Shown: in pieces, positions 1 through 7,348 of the stretch
How the letters are laid out: each line of letters starts with the position of its first letter
Numbering within the stretch: the stretch's first letter is position 1
NCBI GenBank assembly: GCA_021780055.1
Contig: JAJXZM010000567.1
Coordinates: 1 to 16,252, forward strand
Direction of reading: 5' to 3'
Origin: Acidobacteriota bacterium
Lineage (GTDB): Bacteria > Acidobacteriota > Terriglobia > UBA7540
DNA length: 16,252 nucleotides
Program-made: the position numbers and the translations under genes
Notes under the pieces: model-generated
Databases searched by the model: none
Told to the model about the DNA's origin: nothing
What the model saw: only the letters and a program-made list of their open reading frames with translations

Positions 1-1
1 G

Positions 2-421
2 CTTGGGACCACGGTCCACAACTTGGAGCTTCGGCCAGGCAAGGGTGGACAGCTTGTGCGAAGCGCCGGAGGCAGTGCGCAGGTTGTGGCCAAAGAAGGC
101 GACTATGCACAGGTTCGGCTGCCATCGGGAGAAGTCCGGCAGTTACACATCGACTGCGTGGCGACGATTGGCCAGGTTGGAAATCTGGACCACGAGAATA
201 TTACGATTGGCAAGGCGGGCCGGAAGCGGTGGAAAGGCATTCGGCCTACAGTTCGCGGCGTGGCAATGAACCCCGTAGATCACCCGATGGGTGGTGGAGA
301 AGGTAAGACCTCCGGAGGACGCCACCCTGTGACGCCTTGGGGTCAGCCGACCCGTGGATACAAGACACGGCAGAACAAGCGGACAGATCGCTTTATCGTC
401 AGGCGACGCGAGAAGAAATAG
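2..421 (+). CDS. rplB: 50S ribosomal protein L2, C-terminal part (5' end outside window)
   Basis: L2 is a core protein of the large subunit that helps join the subunits and shapes the peptidyl-transferase region. The window opens in mid-gene, and 139 codons remain before TAG. The first residues, LGTTVHN, match the start of the C-terminal SH3-like domain. The signature [14 protein letters not shown] follows, and the end [13 protein letters not shown] is the usual L2 terminus. The Asp-His of VDHP, which includes the His implicated in peptidyl-transferase function, is kept. The residue after the proline is Met where E. coli has His, a substitution seen in other phyla. It is the first gene of the visible operon, with rpsS starting 10 bases after its stop. 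Identity is certain; the N-terminal half cannot be judged. Confidence 0.97.
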   Translation, partial: LGTTVHNLELRPGKGGQLVRSAGGSAQVVAKEGDYAQVRLPSGEVRQLHIDCVATIGQVGNLDHENITIGKAGRKRWKGIRPTVRGVAMNPVDHPMGGGEGKTSGGRHPVTPWGQPTRGYKTRQNKRTDRFIVRRREKK

Positions 422-431
422 GGAGGACGTG

Positions 432-725
432 TTGTCGAGATCGCTTAAAAAAGGGCCTTTTGTTGATGATCACCTGATCCAGAAGATCGAACTGCTCAAT
501 CGGCGGTTTGAAAAGAAGGTGGTTAAAACCTGGTCAAGACGTTCGACGGTCGTTCCTGAAATGGTCGGGCATACGATCGCCGTGCACAATGGAAAGAAGT
601 TTATTCCGGTTTATGTGACAGAGAACATGGTGGGACATAAGCTGGGTGAGTTTGCGCCTACGCGGACGTTTAAAGGGCACGGCGTCAAGGTGGCAACTGA
701 GCGTACTGCGACCCCCGCGCGGTAA
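432..725 (+). CDS. rpsS: 30S ribosomal protein S19
   Basis: S19 sits in the head of the small subunit, next to S13, near the A-site tRNA. The product is 97 residues, close to the usual 89 to 95. It begins [15 protein letters not shown], the standard S19 N-terminus, and has [18 protein letters not shown] and [19 protein letters not shown] further on. I chose TTG at 432 because GGAGG at 422-426 lies 5 bases upstream and the result gives the canonical first residues. An in-frame GTG at 429 would add one residue but leaves only 2 bases from the Shine-Dalgarno. An ATG at 354 lies deep in rplB and is not credible. The gene lies between rplB and rplV, as in other S10 operons. Confidence 0.95.
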   Translation: MSRSLKKGPFVDDHLIQKIELLNRRFEKKVVKTWSRRSTVVPEMVGHTIAVHNGKKFIPVYVTENMVGHKLGEFAPTRTFKGHGVKVATERTATPAR

Positions 726-762
726 GCGGTTTATCGCCTGAATTGAAGGTTTGGGACGGATT

Positions 763-1110
763 ATGGAAGCAAGAGCTACAAGCAAGTATTTGCGAGTTTC
801 GCCCCAGAAGGCCAGGCTGGTTGTAGATCTGGTTCGTGGGCAGAACGTCAATGAGGCGCTCGATACCCTGCGCTTTACCAAGAAGCGCGTTGCGCAGGAA
901 GTGTTGAAGACCCTTCAATCCGCCATCGCGAATGCCGAACAGAAATCGGACTCGGTTGACGTTGATGAATTGGTGGTTGCGAAGGCCTATGTGAACGAGG
1001 GGCCGAGGATGAAGCGCATCCGGCCCGCTCCGATGGGTCGTGCGTATCGTTATCAGCGGCGGATGAGCCACATTACGCTGGTGGTCGAATCGCCGGAACC
1101 GAAGGATTAG
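763..1110 (+). CDS. rplV: 50S ribosomal protein L22
   Basis: L22 binds 23S rRNA and its long beta-hairpin lines the peptide exit tunnel. The product has 115 residues, about the usual 110. It begins MEARATSKYLRVSPQKARL, which matches the family N-terminus; the tunnel hairpin is seen in the segment around GPRMKRIRPAPMGRAYR, followed by the conserved end RRMSHITLVV. The ATG at 763 is preceded by GGGACGG at 753-759, a reasonable ribosome-binding site. An in-frame TTG at 751 would add four residues not typical of L22. The gap after rpsS is 37 bases. The stop codon forms part of a small hairpin described separately. The hairpin residues are where macrolide-resistance changes occur in other bacteria; I see nothing abnormal there. 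Confidence 0.94.
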   Translation: MEARATSKYLRVSPQKARLVVDLVRGQNVNEALDTLRFTKKRVAQEVLKTLQSAIANAEQKSDSVDVDELVVAKAYVNEGPRMKRIRPAPMGRAYRYQRRMSHITLVVESPEPKD

Positions 1111-1134
1111 GGCGCTGAACTGCAGATTCGCCCT
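1109..1134 (+). promoter_or_regulatory. Hairpin between rplV and rpsC
   Basis: AGGGCG at 1109-1114, overlapping the rplV stop, is the exact inverse of CGCCCT at 1129-1134, giving a 6-bp stem with a 14-base loop. Only three T follow, so a real terminator is unlikely. It may affect mRNA processing or simply be chance; the gap of 80 bases to rpsC is one of the larger ones in the operon. Confidence 0.3.
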
Positions 1135-1190
1135 TTCGACTATTCGCCTCAGTGGCGGAGTTGGCCAGGGATTGATCGAGGAGGTTGTTG

Positions 1191-1871
1191 GTGGGTCAAA
1201 AAGTACATCCTTACGGATTTCGTCTTGGAAATATCAAGACGTGGAAGTCTCGATGGTTTGCGAAGAAAGGCTATGCGGACCTGCTTCATGAGGACTTGGA
1301 GCTGAAGCGCCAGCTCAAAGCCCAATTGAAGAGCGCTGGTGTTTCTTCGATCGAAGTGGAGCGCCCTGGTAACAAGCTGAAGATTTCGATTCACACGGCA
1401 CGTCCCGGTATCATTATTGGGCGAAAAGGCGCGGAAATTGACCGCCTGCGGCAGGAAGTTCAAAGGCGTACAGGCCGTGAGGTTCTTCCCATCAATATCC
1501 AGGAAGTCCATCGGCCCGAGTTGAATGCTCAACTGGTTGCAGAGGCAATTGCACTTCAGCTCGAGAAGCGCGTGGCATTCCGGCGCGCGATGCGTAAAGC
1601 GGTGGATTCGGCGCTACGTTTTGGATGTAAGGGAATCAAAGTCCGCGTGAGTGGCCGGCTGAATGGCGCGGAAATTGCGCGCACCGAATGGTACCTGCAA
1701 GGGAGGCTGCCGCTGCACACGATTCGCGCCGACATCGATTACGGGCTGGCGGAAGCCAGAACCACTTACGGCGTGATCGGCGTTAAGTGCTGGATTTACA
1801 ATGGAGAAATCCTTGAGCAGAGGCGCCGGCCAGTTGCAAAGTCCGAGGAGGTTGGGGCCCCGGCTGTTTAG
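1191..1871 (+). CDS. rpsC: 30S ribosomal protein S3
   Basis: S3 forms part of the mRNA entry channel and the ribosomal helicase, together with S4 and S5. The product has 226 residues, close to the family's 210 to 240. It starts [13 protein letters not shown], the conserved opening. A type-II KH domain carries the GxxG loop as GRKG at residues 77-80, and the helicase-region basic residues R131, R132 and R135/K136 are present. The C-terminal domain reads through [14 protein letters not shown] to the conserved [12 protein letters not shown] at 1191 is chosen because GAGGAGG at 1178-1184 sits 6 bases upstream and the Met-Gly-Gln-Lys start is standard. Two in-frame TTG codons just upstream (1185, 1188) are too close to that site. 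Confidence 0.96.
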   Translation: MGQKVHPYGFRLGNIKTWKSRWFAKKGYADLLHEDLELKRQLKAQLKSAGVSSIEVERPGNKLKISIHTARPGIIIGRKGAEIDRLRQEVQRRTGREVLPINIQEVHRPELNAQLVAEAIALQLEKRVAFRRAMRKAVDSALRFGCKGIKVRVSGRLNGAEIARTEWYLQGRLPLHTIRADIDYGLAEARTTYGVIGVKCWIYNGEILEQRRRPVAKSEEVGAPAV

Positions 1872-1875
1872 GTTG

Positions 1876-1894
1876 TGCCGGCAGCGGCCCGGCA
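1876..1894 (+). promoter_or_regulatory. Hairpin between rpsC and rplP
   Basis: TGCCGG at 1876-1881 pairs perfectly with CCGGCA at 1889-1894 around a 7-base loop, in the 47-base gap ahead of rplP. No T-run follows, so it does not look like a terminator. It ends 10 bases before the rplP ribosome-binding site (AAGGTGA, about 1905-1911). A role in translation or mRNA stability is only inference. Confidence 0.35.
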
Positions 1895-1918
1895 AACGGG
1901 ACTTAAGGTGAAAAGCTT

Positions 1919-2338
1919 ATGTTGATGCCAAGCAAGGTGAAATTCCGCAAACAGCAGCGGGGCCGGATGTACGGGAAGGCCTGGCGGGGTTCGACGGTTT
2001 CATTTGGTGACTTTGGGCTGAAAGTGCTTGAGCCGGGCTGGATTACAGACCGCCAGATCGAGGCCAGCCGCGTGGCGATCATGCGTTTCGTCAAGCGCGG
2101 CGGCAAGCTGTGGATCCGAGTGTTTCCGGACAAGCCCGTTACGAAGAAGCCTGCTGAAACCCGAATGGGTAAGGGGAAAGGCGCACCTGAATTCTGGGTT
2201 GCCGTTGTGAAGCCTGGCCGGATCCTGTTTGAAATGGAGGGCGTTACGGAGGCTGAGGCGCGTCAGGCTTTCCGGCTGGCAAGCGACAAGCTCCCCCTTC
2301 CAACGCGGTTTGTCACACGGCTGGAAACGGCGCATTGA
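1919..2338 (+). CDS. rplP: 50S ribosomal protein L16
   Basis: L16 binds near the A-site of the large subunit and positions aminoacyl-tRNA. The product has 139 residues, the normal length. It begins [19 protein letters not shown], and has the family hallmark [20 protein letters not shown] and the RMGKGKG loop. Arg82 of that loop corresponds to the E. coli arginine (R81) that can be hydroxylated by YcfD; whether this organism does so cannot be seen. The ATG at 1919 has AAGGTGA 7 bases upstream, and Met-Leu-Met-Pro is the common L16 start, so the later in-frame ATG at 1925 is less likely. The gene is followed 22 bases later by rpmC, the usual order. Confidence 0.96.
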   Translation: MLMPSKVKFRKQQRGRMYGKAWRGSTVSFGDFGLKVLEPGWITDRQIEASRVAIMRFVKRGGKLWIRVFPDKPVTKKPAETRMGKGKGAPEFWVAVVKPGRILFEMEGVTEAEARQAFRLASDKLPLPTRFVTRLETAH

Positions 2339-2360
2339 TTCGGACGAAGGAGTGCAGGGC

Positions 2361-2594
2361 GTGAAACTCGAAAAGGACAAGAAATGGAAATGGCCCGCCG
2401 AAAGCATGCGGGAATGGACCGATGAAGAGCTTGAAACCAATCGGGTTCAGTTTGGCCAGCAGCTTCTTCGGTTGCGGTTTCAGCTTGTGGGCGGGCAGGG
2501 AGAGGTTCTTCCGGTAATGCGCCAGCTTCGGAAAGGAATTGCCCGGGTCCAAACGGTGCAGCGGGAGCGCGAGTTAAAATCAAGCGCTCAATAG
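2361..2594 (+). CDS. rpmC: 50S ribosomal protein L29
   Basis: L29 is a small two-helix protein near the tunnel exit that helps form the docking site for trigger factor and SRP. The family core runs from MREWTDEELE to the end, with the typical LRLRFQL and RQLRKGIARVQTVQRERE. I start at GTG 2361, which has GAAGGAG at 2345-2351, 9 bases upstream; this gives 77 residues, with about 15 extra basic and aromatic residues (MKLEKDKKWKWPAES) before the core. The ATG at 2406 would give 62 residues, the common L29 length, but no good ribosome-binding site precedes it. The longer form is therefore favoured but not proven. Neighbours rplP and rpsQ are as expected. Confidence 0.88.
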   Translation: MKLEKDKKWKWPAESMREWTDEELETNRVQFGQQLLRLRFQLVGGQGEVLPVMRQLRKGIARVQTVQRERELKSSAQ

Positions 2595-2646
2595 AAATCC
2601 TGACGCGTGCTGAGGACCGAGGGTTAAGAGACAAGGACGATGGGTA

Positions 2647-2931
2647 ATGCTGAATAAGACGCGACAGCAAAAAATCGGGGTGGTCAGCAGCAATAAAATG
2701 CAGAAGACCATCGTAGTGACTGTGGACCGAAGAATCATGCATCCGCTGTACAAAAAGGTTACGCGGAAATCAAAGCGGTTTCTGGTTCATGACGAGAGGG
2801 GCGAGTGCCAACCCGGCGATATGGTTCGGATTGAGGAAACCCGACCGCTCAGCCGGCGGAAGCGCTGGCGGGTTGTCCAGGTTATTTCCCGGGCCGTCCA
2901 GGTCGGCCATGACGTGGAGGAAAACGCATGA
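2647..2931 (+). CDS. rpsQ: 30S ribosomal protein S17
   Basis: S17 is a primary 16S rRNA-binding protein with an OB fold that helps start assembly of the small-subunit body. The product has 94 residues, slightly longer than the usual 80 to 85. The conserved core [16 protein letters not shown], then [19 protein letters not shown], then [20 protein letters not shown], leaves no doubt about identity. The ATG at 2647 has AAGGA at 2633-2637, 9 bases upstream. An ATG at 2640 is in another frame and opens only a five-residue frame. The stop overlaps the rplN start by four bases (ATGA), which suggests coupled translation. Confidence 0.96.
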   Translation: MLNKTRQQKIGVVSSNKMQKTIVVTVDRRIMHPLYKKVTRKSKRFLVHDERGECQPGDMVRIEETRPLSRRKRWRVVQVISRAVQVGHDVEENA

Positions 2932-3296
2932 TAGGGATGCGTACTATTTTGCAAGTGGCCGATAATTCCGGCGCCCGCAAGTTGTCTTGTATCCTACCGA
3001 TTGGCGGAAGTGTTGGATTGCAGGCAGGGCTGGGCGACATCGTGACGGCCTCTGTAAAAGAAGCTGCGCCGGAAAGTCCTGTTCCGAAGGGAAAAGTTGT
3101 AAAGGCCGTGATTGTCCGGATGCGGAAGGAGCAGCGGAGGCGGGACGGCAGTTACATTCGCTTTGACGAGAATGCGGCAGTGCTGATCAATGATGCAGGG
3201 GAGCCGGTGGGAACGCGTGTTTTCGGTCCGGTGGCTCGCGAACTCCGCGAGAAGAAGTTCCTGAAGATTGTTTCCCTGGCTCCGGAGGTTCTGTAA
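2928..3296 (+). CDS. rplN: 50S ribosomal protein L14
   Basis: L14 binds 23S rRNA and helps form intersubunit bridges; it is also the docking site for the silencing factor RsfS in other bacteria. The product has 122 residues, exactly the usual length. It begins [19 protein letters not shown], close to the classical MIQMQT...VADNSGA, and has [27 protein letters not shown] and the end [23 protein letters not shown]. The start overlaps the rpsQ stop by four bases, with GGAGG at 2916-2920 inside rpsQ. The stop TAA shares its last A with the rplX ATG, so rpsQ, rplN and rplX form a tightly coupled trio. Confidence 0.97.
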   Translation: MIGMRTILQVADNSGARKLSCILPIGGSVGLQAGLGDIVTASVKEAAPESPVPKGKVVKAVIVRMRKEQRRRDGSYIRFDENAAVLINDAGEPVGTRVFGPVARELREKKFLKIVSLAPEVL

Positions 3297-3631
3297 TGGG
3301 AGTCGCAATCGATATCCGGAAGAACGACCAGGTCCAGGTAATGACCGGACGCGATAAGGGCAAGACCGGGCGCGTATTGAGTGTTCTGCCGCGTAAAGGG
3401 CAGGTTTTTGTCGAGCACGCCAACATGATTAAGCGCCACACCCGGCCAAACCCCGCCAAGCAGATTCGGGGTGGGATCTTGGAGAAGGAAGGCCCGATTC
3501 ATGTTTCAAACGTGGCTCTTGTTTGCAGCGAATGCGGCCCCACGCGGGTCCGCCACCAGCGCATGGCGGGTGGAGAGAGAGGAAAGAAAGTTCGTCAGTG
3601 CGCAAAGTGCGGAAAGGTGCTTGAGAGCTAA
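3296..3631 (+). CDS. rplX: 50S ribosomal protein L24, zinc-ligand form
   Basis: L24 starts large-subunit assembly by binding the 5' domain of 23S rRNA. The product has 111 residues, with a KOW motif near residues 9-40 ([17 protein letters not shown]), then [13 protein letters not shown] and the C-terminal domain. Two CxxC pairs are visible: C77-S-E-C80 and C102-A-K-C105. This is the zinc-ribbon (C+) arrangement known in some bacterial L24 proteins and lost in others such as E. coli. The ATG overlaps the rplN stop by one base (TAATG), and GGAGG at 3284-3288 lies 7 bases upstream. Zinc binding is inferred from the cysteine pattern only. Confidence 0.96.
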   Translation: MGVAIDIRKNDQVQVMTGRDKGKTGRVLSVLPRKGQVFVEHANMIKRHTRPNPAKQIRGGILEKEGPIHVSNVALVCSECGPTRVRHQRMAGGERGKKVRQCAKCGKVLES

Positions 3632-3654
3632 AGATTAAGGAAGACCAGGCGAAT

Positions 3655-4251
3655 ATGGCAGCACGATTAAAAGAAAAATACCAGTCGGAAGTGCTTCCGG
3701 CCCTGATGGAAGAGTTCAAATACCCGAACTGCATGGCCGTGCCTCGGCTGAACAAGATTGTAGTGAACATGGGATTGGGCGAGGCCATCCAGAACGTCAA
3801 GATCCTGGATGCGGCCACACGCGAACTTGGCCAGATTTCCGGCCAAAAACCCGTGGTGACACGGGCAAGAAAGTCCATTGCGAACTTCAAGTTGCGCAAG
3901 AGCATGCCCATTGGCGCGATGGTGACGCTGAGGGGCGATCGAATGTACGAGTTTTTTGACCGGCTGGTCAATGTGGCGTTGCCCCGCGTTCGCGACTTCC
4001 GCGGCCTTTCGACAAAGGCGTTTGACGGCAGGGGAAGTTATACCCTGGGATTGCGGGACCAGTTGGTTTTCCCTGAAGTGGAATACGGAAAGATTGAGAA
4101 GGTCAAGGGGATGAACATTTCCATCGTGACCAATGCGCGAAGTGATGCCGAGGCCATGGCCCTGTTGAAGCGTCTTGGCATGCCGTTCCGGGCGGAATCT
4201 CAACGCCGCCAGGCCGCGCAGGAAGCTTCGAGTGAGCAGGCAGGAGGATAA
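3655..4251 (+). CDS. rplE: 50S ribosomal protein L5
   Basis: L5 binds 5S rRNA together with L18 and contacts the P-site tRNA and S13 in bridge B1b. The product has 198 residues against the usual 179. The family core is clear: [22 protein letters not shown], then [40 protein letters not shown] and the [19 protein letters not shown] region. The extra length is a C-terminal tail after LGMPFRAE, rich in Gln, Ala and Ser, and probably disordered. The ATG at 3655 has AAGGAAG at 3637-3643, 11 bases upstream. It lies between rplX and rpsN, with only three bases before the rpsN start codon. Confidence 0.96.
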   Translation: MAARLKEKYQSEVLPALMEEFKYPNCMAVPRLNKIVVNMGLGEAIQNVKILDAATRELGQISGQKPVVTRARKSIANFKLRKSMPIGAMVTLRGDRMYEFFDRLVNVALPRVRDFRGLSTKAFDGRGSYTLGLRDQLVFPEVEYGKIEKVKGMNISIVTNARSDAEAMALLKRLGMPFRAESQRRQAAQEASSEQAGG

Positions 4252-4254
4252 ACA

Positions 4255-4440
4255 GTGGCTCGTACAAGCCAGATGGCAAAATTAGTCCGGAAGCCGAAGT
4301 TTAAGATTCGTCACAGGAACCGGTGCCGCATCTGCGGCAGGCCCCGTGGCTTTATCCGGAAATTCGAGATGTGCCGGCTTTGCTTCCGCAAGCTTGCTCT
4401 GCAGGGAGATATCCCTGGCGTCGTGAAGTCGAGTTGGTAG
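4255..4440 (+). CDS. rpsN: 30S ribosomal protein S14, type Z (zinc form)
   Basis: S14 sits in the small-subunit head and joins assembly late, with S3 and S10. This is the short, 61-residue zinc form. Ligands are C24-R-I-C27 and C40-R-L-C43, followed by the ending [11 protein letters not shown] typical of type Z S14. The GTG at 4255 is preceded by AGGAGG at 4242-4247, 7 bases away, which lies in the last codons of rplE, so translation of the two is probably coupled. Other bacteria often keep a second, longer zinc-free S14 elsewhere under Zur control; nothing in this window shows whether one exists here. Confidence 0.96.
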   Translation: MARTSQMAKLVRKPKFKIRHRNRCRICGRPRGFIRKFEMCRLCFRKLALQGDIPGVVKSSW

Positions 4441-4453
4441 TTGTATAAAGCGA

Positions 4454-4490
4454 TCGCAGCAGGAACGAACGGAGCTGCGACGAGTCTTTT
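4454..4490 (+). promoter_or_regulatory. Hairpin with T-run between rpsN and rpsH
   Basis: TCGCAGC at 4454-4460 is the exact inverse of GCTGCGA at 4474-4480, a 7-bp stem with a 13-base loop. It is followed after six bases by TTTT at 4487-4490. It lies in the 64-base gap ahead of rpsH. It could act as a weak attenuator or a protein-binding site, but the T-run is too short and too distant for a convincing terminator. In E. coli S8 represses the spc operon by binding near the rplE start; no similarity to that site is claimed here. Confidence 0.35.
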
Positions 4491-4504
4491 GAATCGGGAG
4501 CTTT

Positions 4505-4906
4505 ATGTCTGCTGTTTCAGATCCAGTTGCTGACATGCTGACGCGAATCCGTAACGGGTTTCGGGCGCGGCACCAGCGCGTGGACATGCCGTCCTCAAAA
4601 TTGAAAGTCGAGATTGCGCGAGTCCTGAAGGAAGAGGGCTACATCAGTAATTACAAGGTCTCGGAAGAAAAGAAGAAACAGACCTTGCGCGTGTTCCTGC
4701 GGTATGGGCCCGATGGGGCAAGCGTCATCTCGAAGATCGCCCGCGTTTCCAAACCGGGCCGACGCGTGTATGTTCAGTCCCGTGAGGTTCCGAAGGTCCT
4801 TGGCGGGCTGGGCGTGAACATCCTGACAACACCCCAGGGCGTGATGACGGGCAAATCTGCCCGCCGCACGAAACTGGGTGGAGAAATTCTCTGTAACGTG
4901 GAGTAA
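4505..4906 (+). CDS. rpsH: 30S ribosomal protein S8
   Basis: S8 binds the central domain of 16S rRNA early in assembly and, in E. coli, also represses the spc operon. The product has 133 residues, the normal length. It begins MSAVSDPVADMLTRIRNG, matching the family; DMPSSKLKVEIARVLKEEGYI and SKPGRRVYVQSREVPKVLGGLG follow. The rRNA-contact loop reads LTTPQGVMT where E. coli has STSKGVMT, and the protein ends GGEILCNVE. The ATG at 4505 has GGGAG at 4496-4500, 4 bases upstream, a tight but usable spacing. It is preceded by the hairpin at 4454 and followed by a smaller one before rplF. Confidence 0.96.
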   Translation: MSAVSDPVADMLTRIRNGFRARHQRVDMPSSKLKVEIARVLKEEGYISNYKVSEEKKKQTLRVFLRYGPDGASVISKIARVSKPGRRVYVQSREVPKVLGGLGVNILTTPQGVMTGKSARRTKLGGEILCNVE

Positions 4907-4919
4907 CCCGAACTTCGGG
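4907..4919 (+). promoter_or_regulatory. Small hairpin between rpsH and rplF
   Basis: CCCGAACTTCGGG directly follows the rpsH stop; a CCCGA/TCGGG stem closes a three-base loop. It is followed by AAGGCTGAGG, the rplF ribosome-binding region, and not by a T-run. Function unknown; it may simply insulate the two genes, or it may be chance. Confidence 0.3.
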
Positions 4920-4933
4920 CAAGGCTGAGGTTT

Positions 4934-5479
4934 ATGTCAAGAATTGGTCGAAAGCCGATTGAAGTTCCATCCGGCGTGACGGTTCAGGCGGATGCAACAG
5001 TTGTAACCGTTAAGGGTCCGAAGGGGGCCTTGCAGGTTCCGCTTCCCCGCGGGATTCGCCTGGAAAAGCAGGATGGGACTTATTTGGCCCAAATGGAAAA
5101 CGAAGAGCAGGTGGCGCTGCGGGGGTTGGTGCGCGCCGAGGTGGCGAAGGCAGTTGAGGGTGTGAGCAAAGGTTTTGAGAAACACCTGGACATCGTCGGG
5201 ATTGGTTATCGCGCTGAGGTCAGCGGCAAGTCGCTTGTGCTTGCGCTTGGGTATTCTCATCCTGTTAACTTTCTGATCCCGGAAGGAATTTCTATCAGCG
5301 TTGATAAACAGACGCACCTGATCATTAAGGGAGCTGACGCCCGGATGGTGGGCCAGACTGCGGCGAGGATTCGAGGCCTGAGACCTCCGGACCCTTACAA
5401 GAACAAAGGGGTGCGGTATACGGGTGAGCGGCTGAAGAAGAAAGTTGGCAAGGCGGCAGCAGGCGCCGCTAAGGGCTAG
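4934..5479 (+). CDS. rplF: 50S ribosomal protein L6
   Basis: L6 lies near the sarcin-ricin loop and the elongation-factor site of the large subunit. The product has 181 residues, close to the usual 176 to 180. It starts [17 protein letters not shown], contains two repeated L6 folds, and has the signature [20 protein letters not shown] from residue 151, followed by a short Ala/Gly-rich end. The ATG at 4934 follows TGAGG at 4926-4930, with AAGG just before it. rplR starts 25 bases after the stop. The end AAAGAAKG is low in complexity but too short to matter. Confidence 0.96.
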   Translation: MSRIGRKPIEVPSGVTVQADATVVTVKGPKGALQVPLPRGIRLEKQDGTYLAQMENEEQVALRGLVRAEVAKAVEGVSKGFEKHLDIVGIGYRAEVSGKSLVLALGYSHPVNFLIPEGISISVDKQTHLIIKGADARMVGQTAARIRGLRPPDPYKNKGVRYTGERLKKKVGKAAAGAAKG

Positions 5480-5504
5480 GCTTCAGGAAGGAATAATAGA
5501 CGGC

Positions 5505-5873
5505 ATGTTGACGCAAGTTTCAAAGAATTTTCGCCGCCAGAGAGTTCATCGGCGCATCCGCACGCGGCTGCGGGGCGTTGTTCCCGCTCCAAGACTGAAC
5601 GTTTTCCGGTCGCTGAAACACATCTATGCGCAGATTGTGGACGATGGACAGGGGCGCACGCTGGTTTCCGCGTCGTCCTGTGATTCCGAGATCCGCAAAA
5701 CTCTCAAGAGTGGCGGCAACATTGCAGCGGCCAAGGTAGTTGGGAAGGCGCTGGCGGAACGAGCAAAGAATGCAGGAATTTCCCGGGTTGTTTTCGACCG
5801 CGGGGGTTATACCTATCACGGGCGCGTCAAAGCGCTGGCCGACGAAGCAAGAGCGAACGGCCTGACGTTCTAA
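5505..5873 (+). CDS. rplR: 50S ribosomal protein L18
   Basis: L18 binds 5S rRNA with L5 and attaches it to the large subunit. The product has 122 residues, the usual size. Family features are [15 protein letters not shown] at the N-terminus, [19 protein letters not shown], then LVSAS and the end [23 protein letters not shown] use ATG 5505, preceded by AGGAAGGA at 5485-5492. The open frame extends upstream into the end of rplF, but that part encodes nothing L18-like and is discarded. The first residues (MLTQVSKNF) differ from the common MKTKSKN-like start but lead straight into the conserved basic segment. Confidence 0.94.
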   Translation: MLTQVSKNFRRQRVHRRIRTRLRGVVPAPRLNVFRSLKHIYAQIVDDGQGRTLVSASSCDSEIRKTLKSGGNIAAAKVVGKALAERAKNAGISRVVFDRGGYTYHGRVKALADEARANGLTF

Positions 5874-5891
5874 CGCGAAGGAGAGCGCAAT

Positions 5892-6389
5892 TTGGCTGTT
5901 GGGATTGACCCAAGTACATTACAACTGAAGGACCAGGTCGTATCCATCAACCGTGTGACCAAGGTTGTTAAAGGTGGAAAGAACCTTAGCTTTTCAGCCT
6001 TGGTGGTTGTGGGCGACGGGAATGGCTATGTTGGTTTCGGCACGGGGAAGGCACGCGAAGTGCCCATGGCGATCCGCAAAGGAATCGAGATGGCCAAGAA
6101 GTCTCTGCGAAAAGTCAACATTACTGAAACGACGATTCCGCACGCTGTGGTCGGACATTATGGTGCCGGTCGCGTGCTTCTGAAGCCGGCTGCAGCAGGA
6201 ACCGGCGTGATTGCCGGCGGGCCTGTCCGCGCGGTCTTGGAAGCTGCAGGAATTCAGAACGTACTGACCAAATCGCTGGGCACGACCAACCCGCATAATG
6301 TTGTTAAGGCCACGATGGAGGCTCTGCTGAGCCTGCGGAACATCGTGGACGTGGCGGCATTGCGCGGAAAGCCGGTGGAAGAAATTTAG
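5892..6389 (+). CDS. rpsE: 30S ribosomal protein S5
   Basis: S5 lines the mRNA entry channel with S3 and S4 and affects decoding accuracy. The product has 165 residues, as expected. The N-terminal double-stranded-RNA-binding-like domain includes [20 protein letters not shown] and [20 protein letters not shown]; the C-terminal domain has [20 protein letters not shown] and [20 protein letters not shown]. The start codon is TTG at 5892, with AAGGAG at 5878-5883, 8 bases upstream; no in-frame ATG fits, since the next Met falls within the first domain. Residues known to cause spectinomycin resistance lie in the VVKGGKN loop, which looks ordinary here. Confidence 0.95.
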   Translation: MAVGIDPSTLQLKDQVVSINRVTKVVKGGKNLSFSALVVVGDGNGYVGFGTGKAREVPMAIRKGIEMAKKSLRKVNITETTIPHAVVGHYGAGRVLLKPAAAGTGVIAGGPVRAVLEAAGIQNVLTKSLGTTNPHNVVKATMEALLSLRNIVDVAALRGKPVEEI

Positions 6390-6404
6390 GGAGGCTGAGG
6401 TATC

Positions 6405-6890
6405 GTGCCAAAGAAGACAGGGACAATTCATATCAAGTGGGTTCGCAGCGGGATCGGATTCCCGCGCAAGCAGAAGGAAGTCGTCAAGAGCATTGGCCTG
6501 CACCGGCTGAACCAGGTTGTGGAGCGGCCGGACACGGTGCACTTCCGGGGTTTGGTGGCGAAAGTGCCCCACCTGGTTGAACTGGTTGAGCCGTCCTCCA
6601 TCCCCGCGTGGGTCAATACGCCGGAATACACGATCATTCCTGCGGCGCCCAGCCCCAAGGCCCCGGCGCGCCGCGTCGAGAAGGCTGTTTCGGAAACGCC
6701 TGCAGAGCCCGCGGCGGCGCCAGAAAAGAAGGCTGCTGCGCCCAGGAAAAAGCCTGCGGTCGCAAGCAGCGCAGGAGCTGAAGCTTCCGCGAAGAAGGCT
6801 TCTGCGAGTGCTGAAAAGCCAAAACGGAAGACCGCTGCGACGAAATCTGCGGCCAAAGAGGAATCCAAGCCGAAGAAAGGTAAGAAGTAA
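6405..6890 (+). CDS. rpmD: 50S ribosomal protein L30 with long Ala/Lys/Pro-rich C-terminal tail
   Basis: L30 is normally a protein of about 60 residues on the solvent side of the large subunit. Here residues 1-62 form a clear L30 domain: MPKKTGTIHIKWVRSGIGFP, then KSIGLHRLNQVVERPDTVHF and VAKVPHLVELVE. A linker of about 18 residues (SSIPAWVNTPEYTIIPA) follows, then a tail of about 80 residues with about 24 Ala, 18 Lys and 4 Arg, interspersed with Pro, Ser and Glu. The tail looks disordered and strongly basic, like histone H1 or HupB tails. The GTG at 6405 has TGAGG at 6396-6400 and GGGAGG at 6389-6394 upstream. The frame is unbroken and ends in TAA five bases before the rplO start, so the tail is truly encoded. 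Its role is unknown; extra rRNA contact is the simplest guess. Confidence 0.93.
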   Translation: MPKKTGTIHIKWVRSGIGFPRKQKEVVKSIGLHRLNQVVERPDTVHFRGLVAKVPHLVELVEPSSIPAWVNTPEYTIIPAAPSPKAPARRVEKAVSETPAEPAAAPEKKAAAPRKKPAVASSAGAEASAKKASASAEKPKRKTAATKSAAKEESKPKKGKK

Positions 6891-6895
6891 CCGTC

Positions 6896-7348
6896 ATGGC
6901 CATACATATAGGGACTCTCCGGCCTCCGGGTGGCGCGCATAAGCGGCCCAAGAGGATTGGACAGGGAATTGGTTCAGGGCACGGAAAGACGGCTACTCGC
7001 GGGAGCAAGGGCCAACGGTCCCGCGCTGGTATGAGGATGCGACCGGGATTTGAGGGGGGGCAGATGCCCCTGCAACGCCGTCTGCCGAAGCGAGGCTTTA
7101 CAAACATATTTAAGAAGCAATATGCCATTGTGAACCTTGGTGATCTTGCGAAGCTGGATCCCAAGGAAAAAGTGACGCCGGAACTGCTGGCTCAATGTGG
7201 CCTGATCGGCCGCTTGAATGATGGGCTCAGGGTTTTGGGAGGCGGCGAATTGACTGCGCCTCTTCAGATTTCAGCACACTACTTTTCCAAGTCGGCTGCA
7301 GAAAAGATTGCCAAGGCCGGCGGAAAAGCGGAGGTGATCTCCGCATGA
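6896..7348 (+). CDS. rplO: 50S ribosomal protein L15
   Basis: L15 is a late assembly protein that threads a long, glycine-rich arm into 23S rRNA. The product has 150 residues, the usual size. The N-terminal arm reads LRPPGGAHKRPKRIGQG and GSGHGKTATRGSKGQRSRAG, then FEGGQMPLQRRLPKRGF near residues 52-68. The globular C-terminal domain ends in KAGGKAEVIS. ATG 6896 follows rpmD by five bases and has only a weak purine-rich site (AAAGG at 6876-6880), so it probably depends on coupled translation. Its stop overlaps the secY start by four bases. Confidence 0.95.
   Translation: MAIHIGTLRPPGGAHKRPKRIGQGIGSGHGKTATRGSKGQRSRAGMRMRPGFEGGQMPLQRRLPKRGFTNIFKKQYAIVNLGDLAKLDPKEKVTPELLAQCGLIGRLNDGLRVLGGGELTAPLQISAHYFSKSAAEKIAKAGGKAEVISA

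Noticed and set aside
2229..2360. Upstream extension of the rpmC frame into rplP
   Set aside because: It is the out-of-frame reading of rplP; the strong GAAGGAG at 2345-2351 supports GTG 2361.
2640..2657. Five-residue frame starting at ATG 2640, overlapping the rpsQ start
   Set aside because: The Shine-Dalgarno is only 2 bases from this ATG and 9 from the rpsQ ATG, so the latter is used; such tiny frames arise by chance.
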